Source: Candidatus Merdisoma merdipullorum
Lineage (GTDB): Bacteria; Bacillota; Clostridia; Lachnospirales; Lachnospiraceae
NCBI GenBank assembly: GCA_018715645.1
Contig: DVLE01000001.1
Coordinates: forward strand, 1-64,000
Length of the DNA stretch: 64,000 bases
Direction of reading: 5' to 3'
Below, one piece after another: positions 7,862 to 16,657 of this stretch (position 1 is the first letter of the stretch; every line of letters starts with the position of its first letter). The position numbers and the translations under genes are program-made. Below the pieces are notes generated by a model that worked only from the letters and a program-made list of their open reading frames with translations, was not told where the DNA came from and made no database searches.

Positions 7862-8761
7862 TTATCTTTCCCTGCTCCCGCCGCACGGTGCGTCCGGCTG
7901 TGAAGCGTGGCTTCCTTCCCCATGGAATCTCAAAAGCTGAGCGATCACCTTCCGCTGCCGGTTCCGTGGTACGATCGCGTCCACAAAACCATGCTCCAGC
8001 ATGGATTCCGCCGTCTGGAAGCCTTTCGGAAGGGGCTTTCGCGTGGTCTGCTCCACAACCCTGGCGCCTGCGAAGCCAATGGTCGCTCCAGGCTCTGCCA
8101 GAATAATATCGCCTTCCATGCCAAAGCTTGCCGTCACCCCGCCCGTCGTGGGGCCTGTGAGTACCGGAAGATAGAGAAGCCCTTTCTCGCTGTGCCGCAG
8201 CACGGCTCCGCTGGTCTTGGCCATCTGCATCAGGGAAAAGAGGCCCTCCTGCATCCGGGCTCCTCCGGATACGGTAAAGCCTACCACCGGAAGCTCCTGC
8301 TCTATGGCATATTCAAAAAGCCGCACAATCCGTTCTCCGACTGCCGCTCCCATGCTTCCCATCATAAACTGAGGTTCCATGACAAAGAGGCAGCATTTCT
8401 GACCGCCTATGGCGGCAGTTCCGCAGATAACGGCTTCCTTCTCATTGCTGGCGGCCCGGACTACGGACAGCTTCTTTGTGTATCCCGGAAACTTCAGCGG
8501 ATCCGAAGACACAATATCTGAAAACATCTCCTCAAAGGAGCCTTCATCCACGGTAAAGCTAATCCGTTGTCTCGCCCCTGTGCGATAGTGATAACCGCAG
8601 CCGGGACAGGTGTTGTAGTTTTCCCAGACAGCGCTCACGGGCCAGGATCTGTGGCAGTTTGGACAGGAAGTCTCCGGATCGGTCTGATCGTCCCGGACTC
8701 TGGAACGTCCGCCCCGCTCCAGTTCATTCTGGGGACGGCGTCTGAAATTTAAGATAGGCAT
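7862..8761 (-). CDS. accD: acetyl-CoA carboxylase carboxyltransferase subunit beta
   Basis: The 299-residue partner of AccA has the N-terminal four-cysteine zinc ribbon CPNCHRSW...CPGCGYHY near residues 34-57 and the crotonase-fold core with SGGARMQEG and TGPTTGGVTASF. It belongs to the heteromeric acetyl-CoA carboxylase of the first step in fatty-acid synthesis. Its ATG at 8761 follows accC by 9 bp. Confidence 0.95.
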   Translation of the reverse strand: MPILNFRRRPQNELERGGRSRVRDDQTDPETSCPNCHRSWPVSAVWENYNTCPGCGYHYRTGARQRISFTVDEGSFEEMFSDIVSSDPLKFPGYTKKLSVVRAASNEKEAVICGTAAIGGQKCCLFVMEPQFMMGSMGAAVGERIVRLFEYAIEQELPVVGFTVSGGARMQEGLFSLMQMAKTSGAVLRHSEKGLLYLPVLTGPTTGGVTASFGMEGDIILAEPGATIGFAGARVVEQTTRKPLPKGFQTAESMLEHGFVDAIVPRNRQRKVIAQLLRFHGEGSHASQPDAPCGGSRER

Positions 8762-8770
8762 ACGCTAGTC

Positions 8771-10078
8771 TCACCTGCTTTCCATAAAGCGTAAATCATA
8801 GGTTCCTTTGGCAAATTCCGGCTCGTTTACAAGAGTAAGCTGCTCCTCCAGATTCGTATCCACTCCTTCAATCACAAGCTCACATAAGGCTGCTTTCATC
8901 TTCCGTACAGCTTCCTCCCTGGTCCCCGCATAGACGATCAGCTTGCCGATCATCGGATCATAGAAGGGGGTAATCTCCACACCCTGAACCAGATAGGTGT
9001 CAAAGCGTACAAAGGGACCGCCTGGAATATGAAGAGCCGTAATCTTTCCGGGGGATCGGGCATTGATGCGGCACTCGATACAGGAACCTGTCAGCGGAAT
9101 CTCTTCCTGCCGCTGCTTCAGTTCGATTCCGGCCGCCGCGCGGATCTGCCATTTTACCAGGTCCACGCCTGTCAGCATCTCAGTCACCGCATGTTCCACC
9201 TGAAGTCTGAGATTCATCTCCATAAACCAGAATTCTCCTTTGGAATCCAGAAGAAATTCCAGCGTTCCCGCTCCTACATAGCCGATTTTCGGGACAGCCT
9301 CCCGCACCAGAGCTACCAGCTTCTCTCTCTGGGCGTCGCTCACGGCCGGAGAGGGCGATTCCTCGATCAGCTTCTGATGCCTCCTCTGCACGGAGCAGTC
9401 ACGCTCCCCAAGACAGAGCACATGACCGGTTTCATCTGCCAGGATCTGCACCTCAATATGACGGGCCGGATAAATATATTTTTCCAGGTACAGACTTCCA
9501 TCCCCGAAGGCAGAGCGGCTCTCAGCCTCGGCCGTGGCGTATACCTTCTGAAGCTCCTCCCGGTCATGAATCACGCGGATTCCTCTTCCTCCTCCTCCGG
9601 AGCGTGCCTTCAGCATCACCGGATAGCCGATCTTATCCGCTTCCTTCAGGGCTTCTTCCAGGCCAGCCAAAGCTCCGGTTCCCGGTATCACGGGCAGTCC
9701 GGCCGCTTTCATCATTTCCTTGCTCCTGGCCTTATCGCTTAACGCCTTCATCGTCTCCGCAGACGGACCGATAAAGGCAATGCCATTTTTCTCGCAAAGC
9801 TCTGCGAAATCCTGATTCTCCGACAGAAAGCCGTAACCCGGATGAATCGCCGCGGCCCCTGTGGCCAGCGCCGCGCTGACGATCCGCTTGGCGTTCAGAT
9901 AGCTTTCGGCGGCCGACGCCGGACCGATGCAGATGCTCTCATCCGCCAAAGCTGTATGAAGGGTCTCCCTGTCAGCCTCAGAATACACCGCTACCGAAGC
10001 CACGCCCATTTCCTTGCAGGCCCGGATAATACGAACCGCGATCTCACCCCGGTTCGCGATTAAAATCTTTGTAAACAT
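8771..10078 (-). CDS. accC: biotin carboxylase subunit of acetyl-CoA carboxylase
   Basis: The 435-residue ATP-grasp enzyme carboxylates the biotin on AccB. Motifs seen are ILIANRGEIAVRIIRA at the N-terminus, HPGYGFLSEN, the glycine-rich ATP loop KARSGGGGRGIR, ERDCSVQRRHQKLIEE, and EMNLRLQVEHAVTEM (usual form EMNxRxQVEHxVTE). The length is near the family norm of ~450. GAGAGGAA precedes the ATG. It lies between fabZ and accD. Confidence 0.96.
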   Translation of the reverse strand: MFTKILIANRGEIAVRIIRACKEMGVASVAVYSEADRETLHTALADESICIGPASAAESYLNAKRIVSAALATGAAAIHPGYGFLSENQDFAELCEKNGIAFIGPSAETMKALSDKARSKEMMKAAGLPVIPGTGALAGLEEALKEADKIGYPVMLKARSGGGGRGIRVIHDREELQKVYATAEAESRSAFGDGSLYLEKYIYPARHIEVQILADETGHVLCLGERDCSVQRRHQKLIEESPSPAVSDAQREKLVALVREAVPKIGYVGAGTLEFLLDSKGEFWFMEMNLRLQVEHAVTEMLTGVDLVKWQIRAAAGIELKQRQEEIPLTGSCIECRINARSPGKITALHIPGGPFVRFDTYLVQGVEITPFYDPMIGKLIVYAGTREEAVRKMKAALCELVIEGVDTNLEEQLTLVNEPEFAKGTYDLRFMESR

Positions 10079-10110
10079 ACGCAGTTCCTCTCAAATGAGC
10101 TCTCGCCCTC

Positions 10111-10572
10111 TCAGTTCTTTTCCTGATCGATGATCGCGAAGGACAATTCGCCCTGCACGCAGAGCTTTCCTTCCACATAGCCGCTTGCTTCCGCAAAATA
10201 GAAGGGGCCTTTGGAGCGCTTGATACGGCAGCGTGTCGTAAAGGTATCTCCCGGCTTTACCGGAGAGCGGAATTTTACATTATTCATTCCTGTATAGAAG
10301 GGCAGTTTTCCCTTCGTCATCTCATCCTTCAGAAGAATACAGGAAGACTGAGCCAGGATTTCGCAAAGAATCACTCCCGGCACCACAGGATTTCCGGGAA
10401 AATGTCCCTGCAGAAACCATTCGTCTCCCCTGATGCGGAGCTTTCCTACAGCCGTATCTTCCTCCCGCGCCACCTCGTCGAGGAGCAGCATGGCATCTCT
10501 GTGAGGGAGAATCGTCTTGATCTCCTCCCGTGTCATCACGGTTTCTTCCGCTGTCTGCTTTATGTCTGTCAT
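10111..10572 (-). CDS. fabZ: 3-hydroxyacyl-ACP dehydratase
   Basis: The 153-residue hot-dog-fold enzyme removes water from 3-hydroxyacyl-ACP in chain elongation. It has PHRDAMLLLD and the active-site stretch GHFPGNPVVPGVILCEILAQ, with His57 and Glu71 as the catalytic pair. The ATG at 10572 overlaps the accB stop by 4 bp, which supports this start over the internal Met13. Confidence 0.95.
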   Translation of the reverse strand: MTDIKQTAEETVMTREEIKTILPHRDAMLLLDEVAREEDTAVGKLRIRGDEWFLQGHFPGNPVVPGVILCEILAQSSCILLKDEMTKGKLPFYTGMNNVKFRSPVKPGDTFTTRCRIKRSKGPFYFAEASGYVEGKLCVQGELSFAIIDQEKN

Positions 10573-11096
10573 GCGCTCAGCTCCTTTATACGGAAAAGTT
10601 CCGTGCCGTATTCTACAATCTGCCCGTTCTTCGCGCAGATAGCTTCGATAACGCCGTCCTTCTCAGCCAACACCTCGTTCATCAGCTTCATGGCTTCGAT
10701 GATGCAAAGCACCGTTCCCTTATGGACCACGTCGCCCACTTTCACATAAGGATCCGCATTTTCAGCCGGAGCCGCGTAAAAAACTCCCACAGTGGGGGAA
10801 GTCACGCTGTCCAGAACGCTCCCGTTTTCCAGGCTGACGCCCGCAAGGCCGCCCGCCTGAACACTGGTGTTTGCCGCCGCGGCATTTCCCAAAAACTCCG
10901 TGCCTGCGGACGGAGCGCTATTCCCGGAAAATTCATCCATTCCCTGGGCTTTTGCTCCGTCCAGAAAGGCGGAACCGCCGGAGGAATCTTTCTCCCGCTC
11001 CAGACGGATGACGCCCTTCTTTTCGTCTATCTCCATTCCTGTCAGATCCAGCTCCCTCATCAGAGAAGCGTATCTTCTGATCTCTGCTTCATTCAT
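10569..11096 (-). CDS. accB: biotin carboxyl carrier protein of acetyl-CoA carboxylase
   Basis: The 175-residue protein has the C-terminal biotinyl domain with IIEAMKLMNE, where Lys137 is the biotin acceptor. A long Gly/Ala/Ser/Asn-rich linker (residues ~35-95) joins it to a short N-terminal helix. It carries CO2 between AccC and AccAD. It is placed between fabF and fabZ, the classic Firmicutes order. Confidence 0.95.
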   Translation of the reverse strand: MNEAEIRRYASLMRELDLTGMEIDEKKGVIRLEREKDSSGGSAFLDGAKAQGMDEFSGNSAPSAGTEFLGNAAAANTSVQAGGLAGVSLENGSVLDSVTSPTVGVFYAAPAENADPYVKVGDVVHKGTVLCIIEAMKLMNEVLAEKDGVIEAICAKNGQIVEYGTELFRIKELSA

Positions 11097-11102
11097 ACTT
11101 AC

Positions 11103-12344
11103 TTACACCTTCCTAAACGCAAGACATGCATTGTGTCCGCCAAATCCAAGAGAATTGGAAAGACACAGATCAATATCAGCCTTCACAGCCTGATTCGGCA
11201 CATAATTCAGATCGCAGGCCGGATCCGGCTCCAACAGATTCAGCGTAGGCGGGATAACGCCTGTTTCCAGAACCTTCAGGCAGACAATAGCCTCCATGGC
11301 TCCGGCCGCTCCCAGCATATGGCCCGTCATAGACTTCGTGGAACTTACATAGGAAGCGTATGCCTTTTCCTCCCCAAGCGCTGTTTTAATCGCAATGGTC
11401 TCCCCTGCGTCGTTCAGCGGAGTTCCGGTTCCGTGAGCGTTGATGTAGATCTTTTCCTCTCCCGTATAGCCAGACTCCTCCATAGCCTGCTTCATAGCTC
11501 TCGCTCCGCCTGATGCGTCGGGAAGGGGAGCTGTGATGTGATAAGCGTCGCAGGTGGAACCATATCCGCAGATCTCGCCGTAAATCTTGGCTCCACGCTT
11601 TACTGCGTGCTCATACTCTTCCAGCACAAGAGCCGCCGCTCCTTCGCCGATAATGAAACCTGCCCGCCTCTTGTCAAAGGGCAGAGAAGCCGCGTCGATA
11701 TTTTCCGCTACGGACAACGCCTGCATATTTACAAAGCCTGCCACGCCGCATTCATTGATGGAAGCCTCCGCTCCGCCCGCAATGACGGCGTCCGCATAAC
11801 CATGACGGATCACGCGAACTGCTTCCCCTATGGCGTTGGAACCGGAAGCGCAGGCCGTAACCGCCGGCAGGGCCGCGCCCTGACAGTGAAACCGGATCGC
11901 GATCATGCCCGCTCCCATATTTGCGATCATCATCGGAATAAAATACGGGGAAACTCTTGACGGTCCCCGGTCAAGCAGCTTTTTATGCTCTCTTGTAAAA
12001 GTGTCGATTCCTCCGATTCCAGAACCGAAATACACGGCAAAGCGTTCCGGGTCTACGGTTCCCTCAATGCCGCTTTCCTCTACGGCCTGGCATGCGGAAG
12101 CCAGCGCGTACTGCGCGTAAAGATCGCTTCTTAAGGTTTCCGCCTTTTCCATATACTGTCTGGCGTCAAAATTTCTTACTTCAGCCGCCAGCTTCGCCTT
12201 ATATTCCGTTGTATCAAACCGGGTAATTGGTCCGATTCCATGTACGCCGGACACCAGGTTATCCCAGCTCGTCTCCACATCATTTCCCACGGGCGAGATG
12301 GCTCCCATTCCGGTAACCACTACCCTGCGATTTATCTGATTCAT
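11103..12344 (-). CDS. fabF: 3-oxoacyl-ACP synthase II
   Basis: This thiolase-fold condensing enzyme of ~413 residues elongates acyl-ACP with malonyl-ACP. The Cys nucleophile is in AVTACASGSNAIGEAV (Cys165 from this start), with His residues in NAHGTGTPLNDAGE and SMTGHMLGAAGAMEA. The track starts at a GTG at 12362, but GGAGGA lies 6 nt before the ATG at 12344 (MNQINRRVV), so I use that. It follows fabG with 14 bp between. No fabH is present in this operon, so initiation must come from elsewhere. Confidence 0.95.
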   Translation of the reverse strand: MNQINRRVVVTGMGAISPVGNDVETSWDNLVSGVHGIGPITRFDTTEYKAKLAAEVRNFDARQYMEKAETLRSDLYAQYALASACQAVEESGIEGTVDPERFAVYFGSGIGGIDTFTREHKKLLDRGPSRVSPYFIPMMIANMGAGMIAIRFHCQGAALPAVTACASGSNAIGEAVRVIRHGYADAVIAGGAEASINECGVAGFVNMQALSVAENIDAASLPFDKRRAGFIIGEGAAALVLEEYEHAVKRGAKIYGEICGYGSTCDAYHITAPLPDASGGARAMKQAMEESGYTGEEKIYINAHGTGTPLNDAGETIAIKTALGEEKAYASYVSSTKSMTGHMLGAAGAMEAIVCLKVLETGVIPPTLNLLEPDPACDLNYVPNQAVKADIDLCLSNSLGFGGHNACLAFRKV

Positions 12345-12358
12345 AAACTCTCCTCCAC

Positions 12359-13093
12359 TCACATACCCATGCCGCCGTCTACCCGCAGCACCTCGCCTGT
12401 GATATAATCTGCCTTTGCCAGAAATACAATCGCCTTCGCGACTTCCTCCGCCGCTCCGGCGCGTTTCAGCGGAATCATGTTCATCCAGGTTTCTTCAGCC
12501 CCGGACAGCTCCTTCGTCATATCCGTCTCAATAAAGCCCGGAGCCACCGCATTGCAGAGAATGTTCTTCCCCGCCAGCTCCTTCGCCACAGACTTGGTCA
12601 GTCCGATGATTCCGGCTTTGGACGCCGCGTAATTGCTCTGTCCGGCATTCCCGTGAAGTCCTACTACGGAAGACACGTTCACGATTCTGCCGCCTTTGTT
12701 GCGGATAAAGATACTGCTGCAGTGACGAATCATATGGAACGCGCCTTTCAGGTTCGTATCCAGAACAGAGTCGAAATCCTCCTCTTTCATCATAATCAGC
12801 AGTTTATCCCGTGTGATTCCCGCGTTATTGATCAGAATATCCACGGTTCCAAAATCTTCTTTGATCCTGGCGACGGTCTCTTTTGCCGCTTCAAAGTCCG
12901 CCACATTGCAGCAGTAGCTTCCGGCTCTCACGCCGTATCTCTCCCGGCACTCCTGGCAGACCTTCTCCGCCAGTTCCTGGCTGCCCGCGTAGATAACCGC
13001 TACGTCTGCGCCCTCCCGTGCCAGCTCCTTTACAGTCGCCGCTCCGATTCCGCGGGAGCCGCCTGTCACTATCGCGACCTTTCCTTTTAACAT
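12359..13093 (-). CDS. fabG: 3-oxoacyl-ACP reductase
   Basis: The 244-residue short-chain dehydrogenase reduces 3-oxoacyl-ACP with NADPH. It has the Rossmann motif TGGSRGIG, NNAG, and the Ser-Tyr-Lys triad (NVSSVVG, then YAASKAG). A GGAGG 7 nt before the ATG lies inside the 3' end of fabD, which it overlaps by 7 bp, so translation is coupled. Confidence 0.95.
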   Translation of the reverse strand: MLKGKVAIVTGGSRGIGAATVKELAREGADVAVIYAGSQELAEKVCQECRERYGVRAGSYCCNVADFEAAKETVARIKEDFGTVDILINNAGITRDKLLIMMKEEDFDSVLDTNLKGAFHMIRHCSSIFIRNKGGRIVNVSSVVGLHGNAGQSNYAASKAGIIGLTKSVAKELAGKNILCNAVAPGFIETDMTKELSGAEETWMNMIPLKRAGAAEEVAKAIVFLAKADYITGEVLRVDGGMGM

Positions 13094-14013
13094 CCTGCTA
13101 CCTCCGTCTTTACTGCCTCCAGTCCGGCCATATCTGATACCGCGAAGGTTCTGACATTTTTATCGATTCTCTTGATCATGCCTGCCAGGGTTTCTCCCGG
13201 TCCCAGCTCCACAAAGGTATCGGCGCCGTCCGCGATCAGATTGCGGACAGTCCGCTCCCACTGTACCGGGGAGACGATCTGACTTGCCAGCAGCTCCTTT
13301 GCCGCCTGCCCGTCTTCGGGATAGGGGAGAGCCGTACGGTTCCCGTATACCGGAATCTTCGGCGCTTCCAGAGATGACTTGAAAAGCTCCGCCTGAAAGG
13401 CTTCTGCCGCCGTCTCCATAAACGGAGAATGGAATCCTCCCTTTACCTTCAGAGGAATCATGCGTCCTCCCGCCTGTTTCACCGCTTCGCCAAAGTCCGC
13501 CATCTCCTCTGCTTTTCCTGATACGGAAATCTGTCCCGGACAGTTGAAGTTCACGGGATACACCTGAGAAAAGCCCCTGCAGATCTCCTCCACCTGCTCC
13601 GCCGTCAGCTTCACGACAGCCGCCATAGAAGCCGGCGTACGCTCCGCCGCTTCCTGCATCAGCTCCCCGCGGCGGCAGACCAGAGTGAACATCGTATCGA
13701 AATCCGCAGACTTCGCGTAAGTCAGAGCGCTCAGTTCCCCAAGGGAAAAGCCTGCGGCCAGATCCGCCCTGATTCCGGCTGCTTCAAGAGCCGCGGCCGC
13801 TGCCAGCTCCATGGCAAAGAGACAGGGCTGCGTATTTTTTGTCACGCTTAAAAGCTCCGCGCTTCCATGAAAGCATTGCTCCGAGGTTCCCGGACGAAGT
13901 TCATCCGCCCTCTGGAATATTTCCCGCGCCGCAGCCGACTTTTCAAAAAGCTCCTGTCCCATGCCTGGGTACTGGGCGCCCTGCCCGGAAAATACGAATG
14001 CTATCTTACCCAT
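13087..14013 (-). CDS. fabD: malonyl-CoA:ACP transacylase
   Basis: This enzyme of ~308 residues loads malonyl onto ACP. It has FVFSGQGAQYPGMG at the start and the nucleophile elbow GFSLGE, where most homologues have GHSLG. His is also present in VKGGFHSPFM. The track starts at 14019, but AAGGGAG is 7 nt from the second ATG (14013) and only 1 nt from the first, so 14013 is preferred. It overlaps the end of fabK. Confidence 0.94.
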   Translation of the reverse strand: MGKIAFVFSGQGAQYPGMGQELFEKSAAAREIFQRADELRPGTSEQCFHGSAELLSVTKNTQPCLFAMELAAAAALEAAGIRADLAAGFSLGELSALTYAKSADFDTMFTLVCRRGELMQEAAERTPASMAAVVKLTAEQVEEICRGFSQVYPVNFNCPGQISVSGKAEEMADFGEAVKQAGGRMIPLKVKGGFHSPFMETAAEAFQAELFKSSLEAPKIPVYGNRTALPYPEDGQAAKELLASQIVSPVQWERTVRNLIADGADTFVELGPGETLAGMIKRIDKNVRTFAVSDMAGLEAVKTEVAGC

Positions 14014-14945
14014 TTGCATGCTCCCTTCAGAATCGGTTCCGCTTCTTCCATAACCTCACGGACGATCTCAGCCGCCGGCTGCTCTTTCTTTACGAAGGCC
14101 GCCGCCTGGCCTGCCAGAAAACATCCCTTTTCCATATCGCCTTCCTTTACTGCTTTGCGAAGGGCTCCCACGCCAAGCTGCTCCAGCTCGTCGTCCGGCA
14201 TTCCGCCGAACTCCGCCTTCGCGTAATCCCGCGCGAACTGAGTACGGAGGCTTCGCACCGGATGTCCCAGACGCTTTCCTGTCACAGTCGTACACAGGTC
14301 CGTAGCGTGGAGAATCCTATCCTTGTAGGTCGGATGAATGGAACATTCCTTTGCGCTCAGAAACCGGGTTCCCATCTGAACGCCGCAGGCTCCCAGCATA
14401 AAGGAGGCCGCCACGCCGCGTCCGTCCGCAATACCGCCTGCCGCGATAACCGGAAGTTCTGTCGCGTCGCATACGAGGGGAACCAGAACCATCGTCGTAA
14501 GCTCTCCCACATGGCCGCCGCTCTCGCCGCCCTCGGCGATCAGTGCGCTGGCTCCAAGTCTCGTCATCAGTTTTGCCATAGCCACAGAGGGAACCACCGG
14601 AATCACATGAATACCGGCCTCCTTCCAGGCTTTCATATATTTGGAAGGATTGCCTGCCCCGGTAGTGACTACGGCAACCTTTTCTTCACATACAAGCGCT
14701 GCTATCTCATCTGCAAAGGGACTCATCAGCATGATATTTACGCCGAAAGGCTTATCCGTCAGCGACTTCGCGATCCGGATCTCCTCTCTTATCACATCGG
14801 CCGGAGCGTTTCCTGCCGCCACGATGCCGAGGCCGCCGCCCTCCGATACTGCCGCCGCAAGACGGCCATCTGCTATCCATGCCATTCCGCCCTGAAATAC
14901 CGGATACTGGATTCCCAGCATCTCACATATTGGTGTTTGGATCAT
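14001..14945 (-). CDS. fabK: enoyl-ACP reductase II (FMN-dependent)
   Basis: This FMN TIM-barrel enzyme of ~314 residues does the last reduction of each elongation cycle, replacing FabI in many Firmicutes. Landmarks are QYPVFQGGMAWIAD, AGNAPADVIREEI, VTTGAGNPSKYM, EGGESGGHVGELTTM and IAAGGIADGRGVAA. The track extends the N-terminus to 15008, but AAAGGAAAGGA before the ATG at 14945 (MIQTPICEML) and the usual family length argue for the shorter form. It is the second gene of the operon. Confidence 0.94.
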   Translation of the reverse strand: MIQTPICEMLGIQYPVFQGGMAWIADGRLAAAVSEGGGLGIVAAGNAPADVIREEIRIAKSLTDKPFGVNIMLMSPFADEIAALVCEEKVAVVTTGAGNPSKYMKAWKEAGIHVIPVVPSVAMAKLMTRLGASALIAEGGESGGHVGELTTMVLVPLVCDATELPVIAAGGIADGRGVAASFMLGACGVQMGTRFLSAKECSIHPTYKDRILHATDLCTTVTGKRLGHPVRSLRTQFARDYAKAEFGGMPDDELEQLGVGALRKAVKEGDMEKGCFLAGQAAAFVKKEQPAAEIVREVMEEAEPILKGACKWVR

Positions 14946-15053
14946 ATCAATTTTCCTTTCCTTTCCGAAACGCCGGAGCGGCAGACTCTCTTCCTTCAAA
15001 GCCTGCATCTCCGGCGCCGCCCTTCTTCCCGCATACGCCGGTTCCCTGGGCTC

Positions 15054-15278
15054 TTACTGCTGCTGTTTTTTCTCGATCAGCTCTGCCAGCTCGCCTACGG
15101 TCTCTACCTTCTCGTCAAGCTCGATGCTGATACCCAGCTCATCCTCCAGATTCATCAGAAGATCCACGGTGTCCAGGGAGTCAATTCCCAGGTCATGGAA
15201 GGTGTCCTCTGCCTTAATCTCAGATACCTCACAGTCCAGTCTGTCTGCCAGCAGCTTTGCAATCGTCTCAAATACCAT
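15054..15278 (-). CDS. acpP: acyl carrier protein
   Basis: The 74-residue acidic four-helix protein carries growing acyl chains. The phosphopantetheine attachment serine is Ser34 in GIDSLDTVDLLM. GGAGG lies 8 nt before the ATG. It is the first gene of the fatty-acid operon, directly behind the operator-bearing promoter. Another acp copy may exist elsewhere in the genome. Confidence 0.97.
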   Translation of the reverse strand: MVFETIAKLLADRLDCEVSEIKAEDTFHDLGIDSLDTVDLLMNLEDELGISIELDEKVETVGELAELIEKKQQQ

Positions 15279-15303
15279 GATAAAATCCTCCAGATTTTTA
15301 AGT

Positions 15304-15357
15304 TTGTTGAGAAATCAACAAGATGGATAATATCACCACTATGTTGATTTGTCAACA
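15304..15357 (-). promoter_or_regulatory. fatty-acid operon promoter with two palindromic operators
   Basis: TTGACA (15350-15355) and TATTAT (15327-15332) are 17 bp apart on the minus strand. One palindrome, TGTTGA-N4-TCAACA (15342-15357), covers the -35. A second, TTGTTGA-N4-TCAACAA (15304-15321), covers the expected start point. Both share the TTGA-N4-TCAA core, close to FabT-type boxes. The MarR protein encoded at the operon's far end is the obvious ligand (inference). The gap from 15358 to 15532 holds nothing else that I recognise. Confidence 0.75.
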
Positions 15358-15532
15358 AGTTTTTTTTACGATTATATGTGTATCCATATGAATACTTAAA
15401 TGAGCGACAATCAGCTTTTCTCATCTGCGGTTTTCTGGAAGTTCAGATTTTCCAGTTTTTCCATACAGTGCAGATTCTTCTGCTACCATTCCTAATGAAG
15501 ATTGGGGCGAGGCGCTTCTTAAACCCCTCTCA

Positions 15533-15583
15533 CAAAAAAAGCAAAAAATAAGACCCAGAAGAATTAACTCTTCTGAGCCTTAT
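15533..15583 (-). terminator. terminator after the antitoxin gene
   Basis: On the minus strand CAGAAGA-N6-TCTTCTG, extended by flanking ATAAG/CTTAT through wobble pairs, is followed by ATTTTTTGCTTTTTTT. It sits 37 bp after the antitoxin stop and separates that unit from the fatty-acid promoter. Confidence 0.88.
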
Positions 15584-15619
15584 GACCTGACTTTCTAAAC
15601 CTGATTCAGTTATTATGGA

Positions 15620-16630
15620 TTATGATGCCTTGCCAAGCATGTCATGGATGTATGTCCGCAAGCCATCCTCCGTATCTATCCCATATTTCTGGTTTATCAG
15701 GATATAATACTTCATGATCCTCTCTTTCGGCAGAAGTTCACTGGAAGGAATGCTGTCGCCATATCCTTTTCTCGCTCCCATCCAAGGATCCTCATTATGC
15801 GTGATCCTCTCCAATACCTTCCCGCCATACATTCCGAATGTATTCACAACAAGATCTATCACCCGCTTTTCTTCATCCGCCAGAGCATCCCCCGTTCCTT
15901 CCAGAAGTGCGAACCGTGCGTCATCGATTGGATTATATTTGAAATCCCGGAACAGCTCATACACCTCTGGATAAACCGGACCGTGAACCCACGCCCTGCA
16001 ATCCTCTTCAAAGATCGGTCTCCCATACAATGCGGAGTATACGCCCTGGATAAAATAAAGAAGTTTCTGCAGCATAAGCGGTGTTACCTCTTCCAGTTTT
16101 TCAAAGATATATGCGATTACCCGGAGCATCTTATCCGAAACGGAAAAAAGGCTCACTATGCTTTCTGCTGCGGCAAAAGCTTTCCTGAATGCCGGATCCG
16201 TCAACTTCTCACGGTTCTCCATGAGCTTCTGTTTCATATAAGCTGGGGATGAAAGCGCCGCTTTGATAATATTCGAATACTCTTTGGAAGGCATCTGCCC
16301 TTCCAGATACCTCGGAATCGTCACCTCTCCGAACCCAAGCGCCAGAGACAGGGGAGCCTTTCCGATCTTATAGATTTTCATCAGCCTTTCAATGTCATCA
16401 ATCGATACAATCCCCTCTGCAGCCCTGTACTGCTCGTCGATTTCCTGAACATTCTTATCGATAAGCCCCGGAATGCTCATTTCCTCTCCGCACTCTGCAC
16501 AGACAGCCACGGTGATTGCAAAGGTATATTCCTTATCCCTTATATTCTTTACGATGTCCTTCTTCTGCAAAAGGTACTCGGTCTCTTTCCTGCACTCTAT
16601 GCAGAAATCTCTTCTTACCTTCTCTGTCAT
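15620..16630 (-). CDS. antitoxin: MqsA-like zinc ribbon + HTH + Panacea (DUF4065/SocA) domain
   Basis: The N-terminus has two CxxC pairs (CIECRK ... CAECGEE) like the zinc finger of MqsA/YgiT antitoxins. Residues ~75-125 look like a Cro/XRE-type helix-turn-helix (SIDDIERLMKIYKIGKAPLS, then YLEGQMPSKEY). Residues ~170-335 are a DUF4065/SocA 'Panacea' domain (VTPLMLQKLLYFIQGVYSAL, AWVHGPVYPEVY). Panacea proteins are known antitoxins paired with many unrelated toxins. A GGAGGTG lies 6-7 nt before the ATG at 16630; the track's GTG at 16639 is less likely. It lies 27 bp after the small gene at 16658-17095, its presumed toxin, in mqsR-mqsA order. It probably also represses its own promoter through the HTH. 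Confidence 0.8.
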   Translation of the reverse strand: MTEKVRRDFCIECRKETEYLLQKKDIVKNIRDKEYTFAITVAVCAECGEEMSIPGLIDKNVQEIDEQYRAAEGIVSIDDIERLMKIYKIGKAPLSLALGFGEVTIPRYLEGQMPSKEYSNIIKAALSSPAYMKQKLMENREKLTDPAFRKAFAAAESIVSLFSVSDKMLRVIAYIFEKLEEVTPLMLQKLLYFIQGVYSALYGRPIFEEDCRAWVHGPVYPEVYELFRDFKYNPIDDARFALLEGTGDALADEEKRVIDLVVNTFGMYGGKVLERITHNEDPWMGARKGYGDSIPSSELLPKERIMKYYILINQKYGIDTEDGLRTYIHDMLGKAS

Positions 16631-16657
16631 AATAGTCACCTCCGATTTGCCTCCTGA

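Noticed and set aside
13839-15347. 502-residue ORF antisense to fabD/fabK/acpP
   Set aside because: Shadow of three clear fatty-acid genes; composition is Arg/His/Ser-rich without motifs.
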